A stretch of DNA of 41,992 bases, from positions 1-41,992 of the forward strand of contig JAEWAK010000044.1 in assembly GCA_023391695.1 (NCBI GenBank). Reading direction: 5' to 3'. Below the pieces are notes generated by a model. It made no database searches, was not told where the DNA came from, and saw only the letters and a program-made list of their open reading frames with translations. The DNA comes from Bacillota bacterium (GTDB taxonomy: Bacteria; Bacillota; Clostridia; Lachnospirales; Lachnospiraceae). How positions within the stretch are numbered: position 1 is the stretch's first letter; each line of letters opens with the position of its first letter. The translations under genes were made by a program, and so were the position numbers. This document shows positions 7,498 to 16,720 of this stretch, one piece after another.

Positions 7498-9216
7498 TTA
7501 TTCCTCAACTGCCGCCTTTTTCGTGTTAATGGCCTTTATCACCGCCGGATCAAATTTTGCCCTCCGGTTATAGTCATATAGTCCGTTTACTTCCTGCTCA
7601 ATATCATAAAGCTGTGTATAACAGAAAGCAAATATGTTGGGGTTCTTAAGAAGGGCTGTGGTCAAACCTTCATAGCGGTTTAAGAATTCTTCTTCGGTCT
7701 TCGGAGCTTCCCCGTAACCCCAGCCGCCTTTTTCCAGGGCAGCAGGATCCCATTTGATACCGCCGTATTCACTGATGAATACCGGAAGTCCTTTCGTATA
7801 CTTCTGCCTGTGGCTTAAATCATCCTTAAATTCCCCGCCGGTTTTAAAGTCTTCATAATATTCCTTAAACTTAGCCGGGTCCTGGGTATAATTATGGAGG
7901 TCAAAGATATCCGTAACCACATGGTAGTTACCGCTGGTATCAATGCAGGGCCTGGTTGTGTCAAGCTGCTTTGTAGTCAGGTAAACCAGCCTTAAGATAT
8001 CATCCTTTTGTTTCCTGCCCATATAGTCCCAGGTTTCATTAAACGGACACCAGCCGATAATGGCAGGGTGGTTAAAATCACGTTCCAATATCTCCAGCCA
8101 TTCCGGCAAAAATCCGTAGATTCCTTCCGGTCCCGAGATATCAAGTCCCCAGTTCGCCTGTTCGCCCCATACCATATAACCCATTCTGTCACAATGGTAT
8201 AAAAACCTGGCTTCAAAAACCTTCTCATGCAAACGCGCCCCGTTAAAGCCCATATCCATGGATAACCGGATATCCTGAACCAGCGCTTCCTCATTGGGAG
8301 CGGTATAGATTCCGTCCGGGTAAAAGCCCTGGTCTAAAACCAGACGCTGGAAGACGGATTTTCCGTTAAGGTAAAATTTCATATTATCCAATTTAACTTC
8401 CCTTAGTCCAAAATAACTCTGGACCCTGTCCTCATGAAATGTAAGCTCCAGGTCATATAAATTACCTTCTCCCAGCTCCCAGAGATGTATTTCGGAAAGC
8501 TTTAAGGTCGCCTGGATATTGCCGTTGTCCGCATGTATGGATACTTCACCGCACTTTCTGCCCTGAAAGACAGCTGCTGCCGTAAAGGTTCCGGTTCCTG
8601 CCACCGTACCGGTTATATGTAACTGGCCTTCCGATATGTTTGGATAGTACTTCACATTTTTAATATATTGTTTTGGCACGAATTCAATCCATACCGTCTG
8701 CCATATCCCGGTCGTCCTGGTATAATCGCAGCCCGCCGAATAATAAGAACCGCTTTGTTTACCCCTTGGCTGTAAGCCCGATCTGGTGTCATCCCTGGCA
8801 TAAACCGTTAAATCGTTGTCACCCTCTACCAGGTATTCCGTTATATCAAACTGGAAGGAAGCATAACCGCCTTTGTGCACGCCGGCTTCTTTCCCATTCA
8901 CATATACATGGCATTCGTAATCAACCGCGCCGAAGTGGAGTAAAGCCCTTCCCTTTAATTCTTCCTCCGTAATCTCCAATGTTCTTTTATACCAGACTGC
9001 CGGTATGAAATCCTTATAATTTACACCGCTTAATTTGCTTTCCGGACAAAAAGGAATAATAATCTTATCCTTTAAGGATTTCTTTTCATATACTTTTCTT
9101 TCGATTCCGCTGCTGCCGAAATCAAATTCGAACTGCCATTCCCCGTTTAAATTTCTCCAGTTCTTCCGTTCCATCTGGGGAAACGGATGCTCCGGTCTTG
9201 GTAAGCTTGTCATCAT
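7498..9216 (-). CDS. Glycoside hydrolase family 2 enzyme (beta-galactosidase/beta-glucuronidase type)
   Basis: 572 residues with no signal peptide, so probably cytoplasmic. The order is a GH2 sugar-binding jelly roll (about 15-180), an Ig-like domain (about 180-270) and a TIM barrel. The acid/base Glu394 is in GWCPFNETWDY and the nucleophile Glu483 in FISEYGG. The C-terminal DIEQEVNGLYDYNRR region replaces the Asn-x-Lys motif that grips the uronic carboxylate in true beta-glucuronidases. A neutral or unusual beta-glycoside is therefore more likely. The start has AAGGAG just upstream; a second ATG is adjacent. A divergent AraC regulator lies 105 bp away and probably controls it. Confidence 0.9.
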   Translation of the reverse strand: MMTSLPRPEHPFPQMERKNWRNLNGEWQFEFDFGSSGIERKVYEKKSLKDKIIIPFCPESKLSGVNYKDFIPAVWYKRTLEITEEELKGRALLHFGAVDYECHVYVNGKEAGVHKGGYASFQFDITEYLVEGDNDLTVYARDDTRSGLQPRGKQSGSYYSAGCDYTRTTGIWQTVWIEFVPKQYIKNVKYYPNISEGQLHITGTVAGTGTFTAAAVFQGRKCGEVSIHADNGNIQATLKLSEIHLWELGEGNLYDLELTFHEDRVQSYFGLREVKLDNMKFYLNGKSVFQRLVLDQGFYPDGIYTAPNEEALVQDIRLSMDMGFNGARLHEKVFEARFLYHCDRMGYMVWGEQANWGLDISGPEGIYGFLPEWLEILERDFNHPAIIGWCPFNETWDYMGRKQKDDILRLVYLTTKQLDTTRPCIDTSGNYHVVTDIFDLHNYTQDPAKFKEYYEDFKTGGEFKDDLSHRQKYTKGLPVFISEYGGIKWDPAALEKGGWGYGEAPKTEEEFLNRYEGLTTALLKNPNIFAFCYTQLYDIEQEVNGLYDYNRRAKFDPAVIKAINTKKAAVEE

Positions 9217-9321
9217 CCCAACGCTCCTTTAAATTTTATTTGTTTACTTTTTTGTATTATACTGCTATATTATAGATAAAAACATGGGTTTTAAATGCAT
9301 TAGAGTGAGGAATACACGCAT
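9217..9321. promoter_or_regulatory. Divergent promoter region between GH2 and AraC genes
   Basis: A 105-bp AT-rich spacer. On the minus strand a TATAAT box (9256-9261) is placed to serve the GH2 gene, with only a weak -35 match upstream, as is usual for activator-dependent promoters. AraC-type binding half-sites could not be defined by eye. Confidence 0.5.
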
Positions 9322-10143
9322 ATGGAACATATCTTAAGTTTTTTATACGATGAAAACAGGACCAATAACCAGTTCAATGTTGACCTGGCGGGAATTTCTT
9401 ATCCGGACCCTCATTATTATGTGGAACGGTTTGATTCGAAAATATTCTGCCTGGAGTATATCATGGAAGGCGAAGGCACCGTCCATGTGGACGATAAAAC
9501 CGTATACCCTTCAAAAGGAGACATCTATATCCTCCCCAGAGGGCATCATCACCGGTATTACTCTTCCGCCAAAAATCCCTGGAAGAAAATCTGGATGAAT
9601 GTATACGGACCCCTTTGTGACCTCCTTATTAATACTTATCATTTGGAAGGCATTTTATTGATTAAAGATTTGGAGCTGCTGGATTTATTTCAAAAATTCC
9701 TCGCAGTCTGCGAGGAAAAAGAACTTGGAGTGAATATCATATTTCAGAAATGTTCCCTGATATATCATGAAATCATTTCCAGTATCAGCATGCATTTATA
9801 TGATAAACCCATTGTAAAAAATGCTGCCGCCTATAAAATGAAAGAATATATTGACGCAAATATTTATGAAAAGCTTACCATTAACGGCCTGGCTGAGATA
9901 TCCTGCTTATCTCCCTCCCAGTTAAACCGCATATTTAAAAAGGAATTTTCCCAGACCCCCTATGATTATATCCTGACCCAGAAAATAGAGACAGCCAAGC
10001 TCCTCCTCGCCAATACGAATATTCCGGTAAAACAGATTGCCTATAAGCTTAATTTCGCCGATGAGCACTATTTTTCCAACTGCTTTAAAGAAAGGTGCGG
10101 TATTTCCCCAAAAGCCTTTGCGAACCGGAAGGGGGCCGTTTAG
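9322..10143 (+). CDS. AraC family regulator with cupin sensor domain
   Basis: 273 residues. The N-terminal half is an AraC-type cupin (EGEGTVHVDDKTVYPSKGD, then LPRGHHHRYYS). The C-terminal 100 residues hold two helix-turn-helix motifs (LTINGLAEISCLSPSQLNRI and VKQIAYKLNFADEHYFSNC), ending in the family signature RCGISPKAF. Such proteins sense a sugar through the cupin and activate nearby sugar-use genes. Divergence from the GH2 gene suggests that enzyme as the target. The start at 9322 has a weak GAGG about 11 nt upstream. Its TAG stop overlaps the surE stop by 3 nt on the other strand. Confidence 0.9.
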   Translation: MEHILSFLYDENRTNNQFNVDLAGISYPDPHYYVERFDSKIFCLEYIMEGEGTVHVDDKTVYPSKGDIYILPRGHHHRYYSSAKNPWKKIWMNVYGPLCDLLINTYHLEGILLIKDLELLDLFQKFLAVCEEKELGVNIIFQKCSLIYHEIISSISMHLYDKPIVKNAAAYKMKEYIDANIYEKLTINGLAEISCLSPSQLNRIFKKEFSQTPYDYILTQKIETAKLLLANTNIPVKQIAYKLNFADEHYFSNCFKERCGISPKAFANRKGAV

Positions 10144-10856
10144 GCCAGGTTTTCAAAGTTTATGGTAAGGGACGTAATGGAAATATAACCCCGTTTCACG
10201 AAATCCACATCCGTATTTTTTTCCAATGCACCTACTGCTTCTCCTGCGGGAAAATAATACCACTCCTTTTCCGCCGAATTATACTTTTTAAAACGGAAAG
10301 GATATTGGGAATGCCCGGATAAGGGGGCATGGATTATACCTTTTAACTCCGGTATCGTGCAGGAGGGCAGATTGACATTCCATATGGTCCTGCTGTTTTT
10401 GTCCGCTTTTATAAAATCCTTAACGATGCCGGGAATACAATGGCAGCAGATTTCATACGATGACCCGTCCAGGGAAAATGCCATGGAAGGGATTCTATAA
10501 AACATCCCTTCTATGGCTCCTGATACCGTTCCTGAATATATTACATCCTGCCCGAAATTGGGTCCGGCATTTATGCCGGAAACCAGAAGGTCCGGCTTAT
10601 AAGGCAATAGATCTTCCATAGCCAGCCTTACACAGTCTGCCGGGTTTCCGCTGACACTATAAGCCTTTTTAACGGCAGCGGGATATTCCACTTCTTTCAC
10701 CACTAAAGGTTCATTCACGGTGATCCCGTGGGATACCGCACTTCTTTGCCCGTCCGGAGCCACCACAGTCACATCTCCCATTTGGGTCAAGATATTTGCC
10801 AGAGTAAGGATCCCTTCAGCAAAAATACCGTCATCATTGGTTATTAATATATTCAT
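10140..10856 (-). CDS. surE: 5'/3'-nucleotidase SurE
   Basis: 238 residues, normal for SurE, which removes phosphate from nucleoside monophosphates and acts in stress survival. The metal-binding NDD (residues 7-9, in ILITNDDG), VSHGITV, SGINAGPNFGQD and YSGTVSGAIEG are all in place. The start is ATG 10856 with a GATGGGA site. A longer frame back to 10937 reads through a hairpin and is rejected. The proS gene ends 159 bp upstream on the same strand. The stop codon shares bases with the convergent AraC stop. Confidence 0.95.
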   Translation of the reverse strand: MNILITNDDGIFAEGILTLANILTQMGDVTVVAPDGQRSAVSHGITVNEPLVVKEVEYPAAVKKAYSVSGNPADCVRLAMEDLLPYKPDLLVSGINAGPNFGQDVIYSGTVSGAIEGMFYRIPSMAFSLDGSSYEICCHCIPGIVKDFIKADKNSRTIWNVNLPSCTIPELKGIIHAPLSGHSQYPFRFKKYNSAEKEWYYFPAGEAVGALEKNTDVDFVKRGYISITSLTINFENLA

Positions 10857-10870
10857 TTTAAATCCCATCT

Positions 10871-10959
10871 GTGCGTTCTGCGCACGTACAAAGCAGGGGT
10901 TGAAAAAACTGCTTTTGTTTTTAAAACTAACACCCATGCATATCGCAAGTTTACTTGCG
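10871..10959 (-). promoter_or_regulatory. Leader hairpins upstream of surE
   Basis: GTGCG (10871-10875) pairs with CGCAC (10881-10885) immediately before the surE ribosome-binding site. Further upstream CGCAAGT (10944-10950) pairs with ACTTGCG (10953-10959). A third inverted repeat (AGTGTG with CACACT, about 10978-11004) follows the proS stop and could end that message. The RBS-next hairpin resembles those before the ROK kinase gene and metK. Confidence 0.45.
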
Positions 10960-11015
10960 GTACTGCCTAAATAATAAGTGTGGAATACCTTTTATTTCAC
11001 ACTAGAACTGCATAA

Positions 11016-12449
11016 TTAATAGGCTTTCCCCCAATAAACCATGGTTTTTGCTTTTTTGCCGCAGCATACGCAGGTATCCGCAATCTGCTCCTGTTCAAAC
11101 GGCATGCAGCGGGATGTAGCACCGGTCTGCTCCTTAATGGCATCTTCACAGGCCCTGTCCCCGCACCACATAGCCTTAACAAACCCCGGTCTGTTAGCTA
11201 TGGCATCCTTGAACTCTTCAAAATCCGCAGCACTGCTGGTATGGGTATCACGGTGCTTCCTGGCTCTTTCAAGCATTTCCTTCTGCATGGTATCCAGTAC
11301 CTGTGCAACGGTTTCCTCAATATTATCTAAAGATGTAACAATTTTTTCCCTGGTATCGCGGCGTACAACGACTGCCTGGTTTGCTTCAATATCCTTTGGC
11401 CCGATTTCAATACGGATGGGGATACCGCGCATTTCCTGCTCACTGAACTTCCAGCCGGGACTCTTGTCGGAGTCATCCACCTTAACGCGGAAAGCACCCA
11501 GTTTACCTGCAAGCTCCGCCGCCTTTTCCAGTACCCCTTCCTTATGCTGCGCAACGGGAATGATCATAGCCTGAACCGGTGCAATCCTTGGAGGCAGGAC
11601 TAAACCGCTGTCATCCCCGTGTACCATGATTATGGCCCCGATGATACGGGTGGATAAGCCCCAGGAGGTCTGATGGACATACTGGAGGGTATTGTCCTTA
11701 TCCGTAAACTGGATACCGAAAGCATGAGCGAATCCATCCCCGAAATTATGGCTGGTTCCGGACTGCAGCGCCTTGCCGTCATGCATTAAAGCTTCTATGG
11801 TATAAGTTGCATGGGCTCCCGCAAATTTTTCCTTGTCCGTCTTTCTTCCCTTAATCATAGGGATAGCAAGAATTTGTTCGCAAAAATCAGAGTACACATT
11901 TAGCATCTGGATGGTTCTCTCTTCTGCTTCTTCTGCCGTAGCGTGGGCCGTATGGCCTTCCTGCCATAAAAATTCCATGGAACGCAGAAAAGGCCTTGTG
12001 GTCTTTTCCCAGCGGACAACCGAACACCATTGATTATATAATTTGGGCAGATCCCTGTAAGATTGCACGATATTGGAATATAAATCACAGAATAAGGTTT
12101 CCGAAGTAGGCCTTACGCATAATCTCTCCTGTAAAGGTTCCAGCCCCCCATGGGTAACCCAGGCAACTTCCGGAGCAAAGCCTTCCACATGGTCCTTTTC
12201 TTTCTGTAAAAGACTTTCCGGAATAAACATTGGCATATATACATTTTCCACACCGGTTTCCTTAAATCTTCTGTCCAGTTCCTTCTGGATATTTTCCCAA
12301 ATGGCATAACCGTTCGGCCTTAAAATCATACAGCCTCTTACACTGGAATAATCAATCAATTCTGCCTTCTTAACCACATCCGTATACCACTGCGCAAAAT
12401 CCTCTTCCATGGAGGTAATTGCCTCTACTAACTTCTTTTCTTTAGCCAT
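11016..12449 (-). CDS. proS: Prolyl-tRNA synthetase (short, ProS type 3)
   Basis: 477 residues, the length of the archaeal/eukaryotic-like ProRS found in many clostridia. It lacks the editing insertion of the longer bacterial enzyme. Class II motifs include RPNGYAIWENIQ, MPMFIPESLLQKEKDH, RPTSETLFCDLYSN and RWEKTTRPFLRSMEFLWQEG. The C-terminal domain ends with a Cys-rich RCMPFEQEQIADTCVCCGKKA and a final Tyr, typical of this type. The start is ATG 12449, with AGGAG 8 nt upstream. The longer frame to 12557 covers leader hairpins. A proline-type T-box precedes the gene, so it is induced when tRNA-Pro is uncharged. Confidence 0.95.
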   Translation of the reverse strand: MAKEKKLVEAITSMEEDFAQWYTDVVKKAELIDYSSVRGCMILRPNGYAIWENIQKELDRRFKETGVENVYMPMFIPESLLQKEKDHVEGFAPEVAWVTHGGLEPLQERLCVRPTSETLFCDLYSNIVQSYRDLPKLYNQWCSVVRWEKTTRPFLRSMEFLWQEGHTAHATAEEAEERTIQMLNVYSDFCEQILAIPMIKGRKTDKEKFAGAHATYTIEALMHDGKALQSGTSHNFGDGFAHAFGIQFTDKDNTLQYVHQTSWGLSTRIIGAIIMVHGDDSGLVLPPRIAPVQAMIIPVAQHKEGVLEKAAELAGKLGAFRVKVDDSDKSPGWKFSEQEMRGIPIRIEIGPKDIEANQAVVVRRDTREKIVTSLDNIEETVAQVLDTMQKEMLERARKHRDTHTSSAADFEEFKDAIANRPGFVKAMWCGDRACEDAIKEQTGATSRCMPFEQEQIADTCVCCGKKAKTMVYWGKAY

Positions 12450-12529
12450 AACGCTTTCTCCTTTCGATATTGCTTTAAATAAATCAAAATAAACGGATGA
12501 AGGCAACAGGAAAAGTCTGGTTTGCCAGA

Positions 12530-12600
12530 CTCTGGCGCTGACGCGCTTCAGTGACAATATACCTTATCGCGTCATGTGCATTCTGCCCGGAGAGCTTTTT
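12530..12600. repeat. GACGC-type hairpin repeat between T-box and proS
   Basis: TGACGCG (12539-12545) pairs with CGCGTCA (12568-12574), followed by a CCCGGAGAGCTTTTTT segment. The same layout (GCTGACGC, loop, GCGTCATG.GC, CCCGGAG.G, T run) recurs at 41640-41715 and, less exactly, at about 38215-38280. A separate AGTCTGG/CCAGACT hairpin lies just downstream, nearer to proS. Confidence 0.55.
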
Positions 12601-12630
12601 TATGCAATCGGACGTAATTTCCTATTGCAT

Positions 12631-12815
12631 AAAAAAAAGCCCTTCATCCACAAGGGACCGAAAGACCTCGGCGGTACCACCCTAATTAACTGCAAGCCTG
12701 CAGTTCTCTTTCCATCCGTTAACGCCGGTCCTACGCCGTATTTTCATACAGTGCTCCAAGGTAGGTTCTATAAAGTTATCTTAAGAATCTCTCACCAAGC
12801 AATTCTCTCTCTGGA
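12631..12815 (-). promoter_or_regulatory. T-box riboswitch (tRNA-Pro responsive) with terminator
   Basis: The leader RNA contains the T-box core GGGTGGTACCGCC (around 12670-12683). A terminator hairpin follows at 12637-12656 (CCCTT...AAGGG) with eight T at 12631-12638. The Stem I region begins AGAGAGAATTGC, with a GGTGAGAG internal loop. In the specifier region the sequence GAACCTACC places a CCT proline codon at 12763-12765, matching the downstream proS. Uncharged tRNA-Pro should stabilise the antiterminator and switch the gene on. Confidence 0.9.
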
Positions 12816-12862
12816 AAGACAACGGTTATATACTATTCCTTTTCAACACTTTTATATTGATG

Positions 12863-12891
12863 ATTTTATGCCACATCCTATATTTTGTCAA
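12863..12891 (-). promoter_or_regulatory. proS promoter
   Basis: TTGACA (12886-12891) and TAAAAT (12863-12868) on the minus strand are 17 bp apart, a near-consensus sigma-A promoter placed just upstream of the T-box leader. Confidence 0.8.
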
Positions 12892-12914
12892 GCAATATTC
12901 CCACTGTCTATAAA

Positions 12915-13976
12915 TTAACCTTTTTTTGCAAGGAGATCCAGGCGCTGCTTGTATTCATTTACAATAGTAAAAATAATGACTAAGCCTAAAGGCCCCAGCA
13001 AAAATCCGGGAATTCCAAAAATTTTGACCCCGACATACATAGACATCAAGGTATAAACCGGTTTTATGCCAATCCGGTTCCCCAAAAGCTTCGGTTCCAA
13101 AAACTGCCGGATCAGCTGGCAGCCTAAATATAAAGTAAAGAGAACTGCCGCCGAATACAGGTCATGGTTAAATAAGGAGATGATTCCCCAGGGAACGAGG
13201 ATAAGCCCGCTTCCCAAAATAGGAAACGCGTCAAATATACCGATTCCAATGCCGATAAGAAGGGCATATTTATTATTAATTAACAGTAAGCCCACGGTAC
13301 ATAATGCCGCTATAAAAGACATCATAATTGCCTGGGTCCTTAAATAAGCAACACCCATTTCCGATAATTTTCCGGTTATCAGATGGATATCCGGGTAGAA
13401 CAAACAGCTGCGGAAACTTCTGCCATACTGTTCCTCATCTTTAATCAGCAGCAGGATGGAGACCAGGATAATCAGCAGAACACCGACGATCCCGACTATT
13501 CCTATCATTATGTTTAAACTCTGGGAAGTTATGACGGGCATAATTTTTGTTTTCACTATGGTCAGCACGCCATCCATACTGTTGTATAAATAGCTCCGCA
13601 TGGTTCCGAGCTGTATTCCGAAAAACACATCGCACCCGTCACAAAACCGGTCCACATGAGCCCCTATAACGGATAAATAAATGGGCAGATTGCGTAATAA
13701 TACGGTTAACTGCTGTAAAAAAATGCCGCATAAGCGGTACAAAGCCCAGCCTACGGCCGACACTAATAAGCTTAAAGACAGGATTCCTCCAAATAGTTTT
13801 GGCATATGGATTTTCCGGTTTAAAAACCTGACTACCGGCAAAAGTAACCATGCGATAAAATAAGCCAGTACAAACGGAATAAAAAGAGGAAGAATATATT
13901 CAAAACCAATATAAACTCCTATAATTGCAGCGATTATTACATATAATAATTTTGTCTTATTATTAATGTTAATCAT
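12915..13976 (-). CDS. AI-2E/YtvI family permease-like membrane protein
   Basis: 353 residues with about eight membrane segments, opening with a pair of hydrophobic stretches and closing with LEPKLLGNRIGIKPVYTLMSMYVG, split over the last helices. It belongs to the AI-2E exporter family (formerly UPF0118). The length and the sporulating background fit the YtvI subgroup of sporulation integral membrane proteins. The transported substrate is not known. The start has GGGAGG 5 nt upstream. It ends just upstream of the proS promoter and is divergent from the BspA-like gene across a 385-bp gap. Confidence 0.8.
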   Translation of the reverse strand: MININNKTKLLYVIIAAIIGVYIGFEYILPLFIPFVLAYFIAWLLLPVVRFLNRKIHMPKLFGGILSLSLLVSAVGWALYRLCGIFLQQLTVLLRNLPIYLSVIGAHVDRFCDGCDVFFGIQLGTMRSYLYNSMDGVLTIVKTKIMPVITSQSLNIMIGIVGIVGVLLIILVSILLLIKDEEQYGRSFRSCLFYPDIHLITGKLSEMGVAYLRTQAIMMSFIAALCTVGLLLINNKYALLIGIGIGIFDAFPILGSGLILVPWGIISLFNHDLYSAAVLFTLYLGCQLIRQFLEPKLLGNRIGIKPVYTLMSMYVGVKIFGIPGFLLGPLGLVIIFTIVNEYKQRLDLLAKKG

Positions 13977-14361
13977 AGAATCCTCCCTTCATAAATTCAA
14001 TTTAACTTAAATATTAAATTTTTAAAATCTATAATCGTTTGCATACGCCTGAATTAAAAGCAATTACATCTTAAAACAATTATTATTCCCTGACTGTATT
14101 GTCTGTAAAATAATAAATTGTATGTTAGGTGATTACTTCATGGAATGCAAAACAATGGGTTACCATAAATAAGAGAAAGTTCCATTTATATTGGTTTAAT
14201 CATCCGCACACAGTATAAAAATATTGAAAATTCCATTTAAATTATGATAAACTTAAAACTGTAACTAAGTGGAAATTTATAACAGGAGTCGGATAGTCGT
14301 AAAACCCTATGTTCAGATTCCTGAAATATTAAAATAAGTTAATAAGGACGGGTGGTTAGTT
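13977..14361. other. 385-bp divergent intergenic region with likely BspA promoter and leader
   Basis: A plus-strand TTGAAA (14224-14229) and TAAACT (14248-14253), 18 bp apart, are a plausible promoter for the BspA-like gene. TTCCATTTA is directly repeated at about 14172 and 14231, and a related inverted form (GTGGAAAT) occurs near 14270, possibly operator elements. The leader contains a weak AGGAGTC/GATTCCT stem. No gene is seen. Confidence 0.45.
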
Positions 14362-16716
14362 ATGAAACTTAAATTTTATTCATATTTTTTGGTCTTATTA
14401 TTTTTATCCTTAATTTTAAACCCTTGTATACCTGCATTGGCAAACGAGAGCCAAACCAGGCAGATAGATACGATGATACTAGAGTTTCAAGGGGATTCTG
14501 CCGTTGTACTGAAAGGCCTTTCAAAAAAAAGTGCGGACACCTATATGACCGTTACCTTTGATGAAATTACAAAAGTGACTGTAGCGGAAGGGGTAACCAG
14601 ATTGCCGGATGGTATGTTTGAACGCTTTCCGAATGTCGAAGAAATTGAATTACCCGCTTCCCTTGTTGATTTTGAATCCGGAATGTCTTTTGAGGACTCC
14701 TATCAATGGAATTATTACGAACGTGGTTTTAACAGCTTTTATAATTCACTTTATCATTTAAAAAGCATAACCGTTTCAGAAAATAACCAAACCTATAAAT
14801 CCATAGACGGGGTATTGTACTCCAGGGACGGTAAAACAATTATCTGTTATCCCGAAGGAAAAACGACAGACAGTTATACTATCCCGGATACGGTAGATTC
14901 TATAAAATATCCCATATACAACAAATATTTAACAAAAATCAACTTCGGTAATGCAATTAATTTTTTTATCTATGATTTTATGGAGGGTGATTTACCGGCT
15001 TTAACCTCCATTGAGGTAAGCAGTGACAGTAAAGAGTTCTATTCTATTGACGGAGTTCTGTTCCGAAAGGATGGAAAAAACCTTATGTATTATCCCGCAG
15101 CAAAAGGCAGGACTTATTCCGTACCCGAAGGAACTGAGAAGATTAACGGAGATGCCTTTGCAGGAAGCAGCCTTGAGAATATTACCTTACCGGACAGTCT
15201 CCAGATCATAGAAAGCTATGCATTTAAGGATACTCCCATTAAGAAAATTACTTTGCCTGAAAGTTTAACCGATTTGAGCAGACTGGCCTTTTGGCATACC
15301 TCCATAACGGAAATCCTTGTGGACGAAGAAAATCCGGTGTATGCATCCGTAGACGGCGTTGTGTATAATAAAGCTAAAACTTTACTTCATTATTGGCCGG
15401 AAGCAAAAGTTTCCGAGACACTAACTTTTCCAGACACTTTAACAGAATTGCATTTAGCCGCAATTCCTACCCTGGACAAATCAGAATCTATCGTAATACC
15501 CAAAAGTCTTTCCGTTATCGATTATACGGAAGAGAATCAGCTGCGTACCGTAAAGTTAGCAAATGGAAATACATCATTTGCACTAAAACAGGGTGTTCTC
15601 TATACCAGTAACTTAACTTCCATAGCCTTATATCCCAACCGGAATCCGGTTACGGCTATTGTACTGCCGGATAGTGTAACTTCACTGGATTGGGATATGT
15701 TTACTACGGAAAACACTACAACTTCCATAACCCTGCCGAAAAACTTAAAAAGCCTTAAACAGATAAGCTCGTCTTATCTGCAGTCAATATACCGTTGTCC
15801 CGGGTTTTATCATTTAAAAGAAGTAAAACTGGCAAAAGGAAATAAGTATTTTACCTCTAAAAACGGAATACTGTATTCCAAAGATATGACTTCGCTGGAA
15901 TGGTATCCCCAGAATCATCCTGGCAAAACCTATAACATTCCGGATACCGTAAATAAAGTGGCAGGCTTGCAGCTGGTCCATACGGCAAATCTCACCGAGC
16001 TGTATATTCCCGCAAATTGCTCCATGGATATCGTATTAAAGCTGTTAGCCAAGGGAAACGAGGAGCCTTATCATAAGATCATTTGGGGATCCTTAAGTCC
16101 GAAGCTGACCAAAATTACGGTAAGCAGTAAGAATAAAAAACTAAAGTCCGTGGATAATGTATTATATACCAAGGACGGATCCGCCCTTTTATTATATCCG
16201 TCAGGGAAGAAAAATAAGAGCTTTACAGTTCCAAAAAGTGTAAAAACCGTAAACAGTATGTCCTATAATCCATACCTGGAAGAACTGACTTTATCCGTAA
16301 ATACGCGGAAAGTAACAAAGACAATGGAAAGTGATACCCAGGAAGACTCTTACGGCAACTATAATCCTTTTCTTTATTTTACCGCTTTAAAGAGTATTAG
16401 GGTTCCTTCCGGAAATCCTTATTTTAAAGCCGCCGGCGGAGTATTATATAATAAAGCAGGCACTATTCTGGTATCTTATCCTGTTGCCAGTAAAACAAAC
16501 ACCTTAAAACTTAATTCTAAATTAAAATACATCCAGTGTATAAAGAATCTTATCTGCGGGATGAACCTGCGTAATATAAAAATTTCAGAGCATGAATATT
16601 TTGTAAGTAAAAACGGGGATCTATATTATTATGACGGAGTTTTATTTATTACCCCTGGTTCCGGCAGCAGTATCCTAACAAAAGTTAAGAAGAATATCCT
16701 GCTGCTGGAGGATTAA
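14362..16716 (+). CDS. Secreted BspA-type leucine-rich-repeat protein
   Basis: 784 residues with a signal peptide (basic start, hydrophobic core, cleavage after PALA near residue 27). The body is BspA/LRR_5-type. It alternates short leucine-rich segments (FPNVEEIELPASLVDF) with eight copies of an unusual module, for example DGVLYSRDGKTIICYPEG followed by a Y.IPD.V strand. This 'G-V-L-Y ... Y-P' module is common in secreted Lachnospiraceae proteins and probably mediates binding at the cell surface. No LPxTG signal, S-layer domain or catalytic motif was seen, so attachment is unclear. The ribosome-binding site is imperfect (GGTGG). The next gene is convergent, 24 bp away, with no terminator between them. 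Confidence 0.85.
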   Translation: MKLKFYSYFLVLLFLSLILNPCIPALANESQTRQIDTMILEFQGDSAVVLKGLSKKSADTYMTVTFDEITKVTVAEGVTRLPDGMFERFPNVEEIELPASLVDFESGMSFEDSYQWNYYERGFNSFYNSLYHLKSITVSENNQTYKSIDGVLYSRDGKTIICYPEGKTTDSYTIPDTVDSIKYPIYNKYLTKINFGNAINFFIYDFMEGDLPALTSIEVSSDSKEFYSIDGVLFRKDGKNLMYYPAAKGRTYSVPEGTEKINGDAFAGSSLENITLPDSLQIIESYAFKDTPIKKITLPESLTDLSRLAFWHTSITEILVDEENPVYASVDGVVYNKAKTLLHYWPEAKVSETLTFPDTLTELHLAAIPTLDKSESIVIPKSLSVIDYTEENQLRTVKLANGNTSFALKQGVLYTSNLTSIALYPNRNPVTAIVLPDSVTSLDWDMFTTENTTTSITLPKNLKSLKQISSSYLQSIYRCPGFYHLKEVKLAKGNKYFTSKNGILYSKDMTSLEWYPQNHPGKTYNIPDTVNKVAGLQLVHTANLTELYIPANCSMDIVLKLLAKGNEEPYHKIIWGSLSPKLTKITVSSKNKKLKSVDNVLYTKDGSALLLYPSGKKNKSFTVPKSVKTVNSMSYNPYLEELTLSVNTRKVTKTMESDTQEDSYGNYNPFLYFTALKSIRVPSGNPYFKAAGGVLYNKAGTILVSYPVASKTNTLKLNSKLKYIQCIKNLICGMNLRNIKISEHEYFVSKNGDLYYYDGVLFITPGSGSSILTKVKKNILLLED

Positions 16717-16720
16717 CGGA

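Noticed and set aside
10857..10937. N-terminal extension of surE
   Set aside because: SurE proteins begin at the M-ILITNDDG segment; the extension covers the RBS-next hairpin.
12450..12557. N-terminal extension of proS
   Set aside because: It translates leader hairpins; AGGAG lies properly before ATG 12449, and the protein from there has the normal length.
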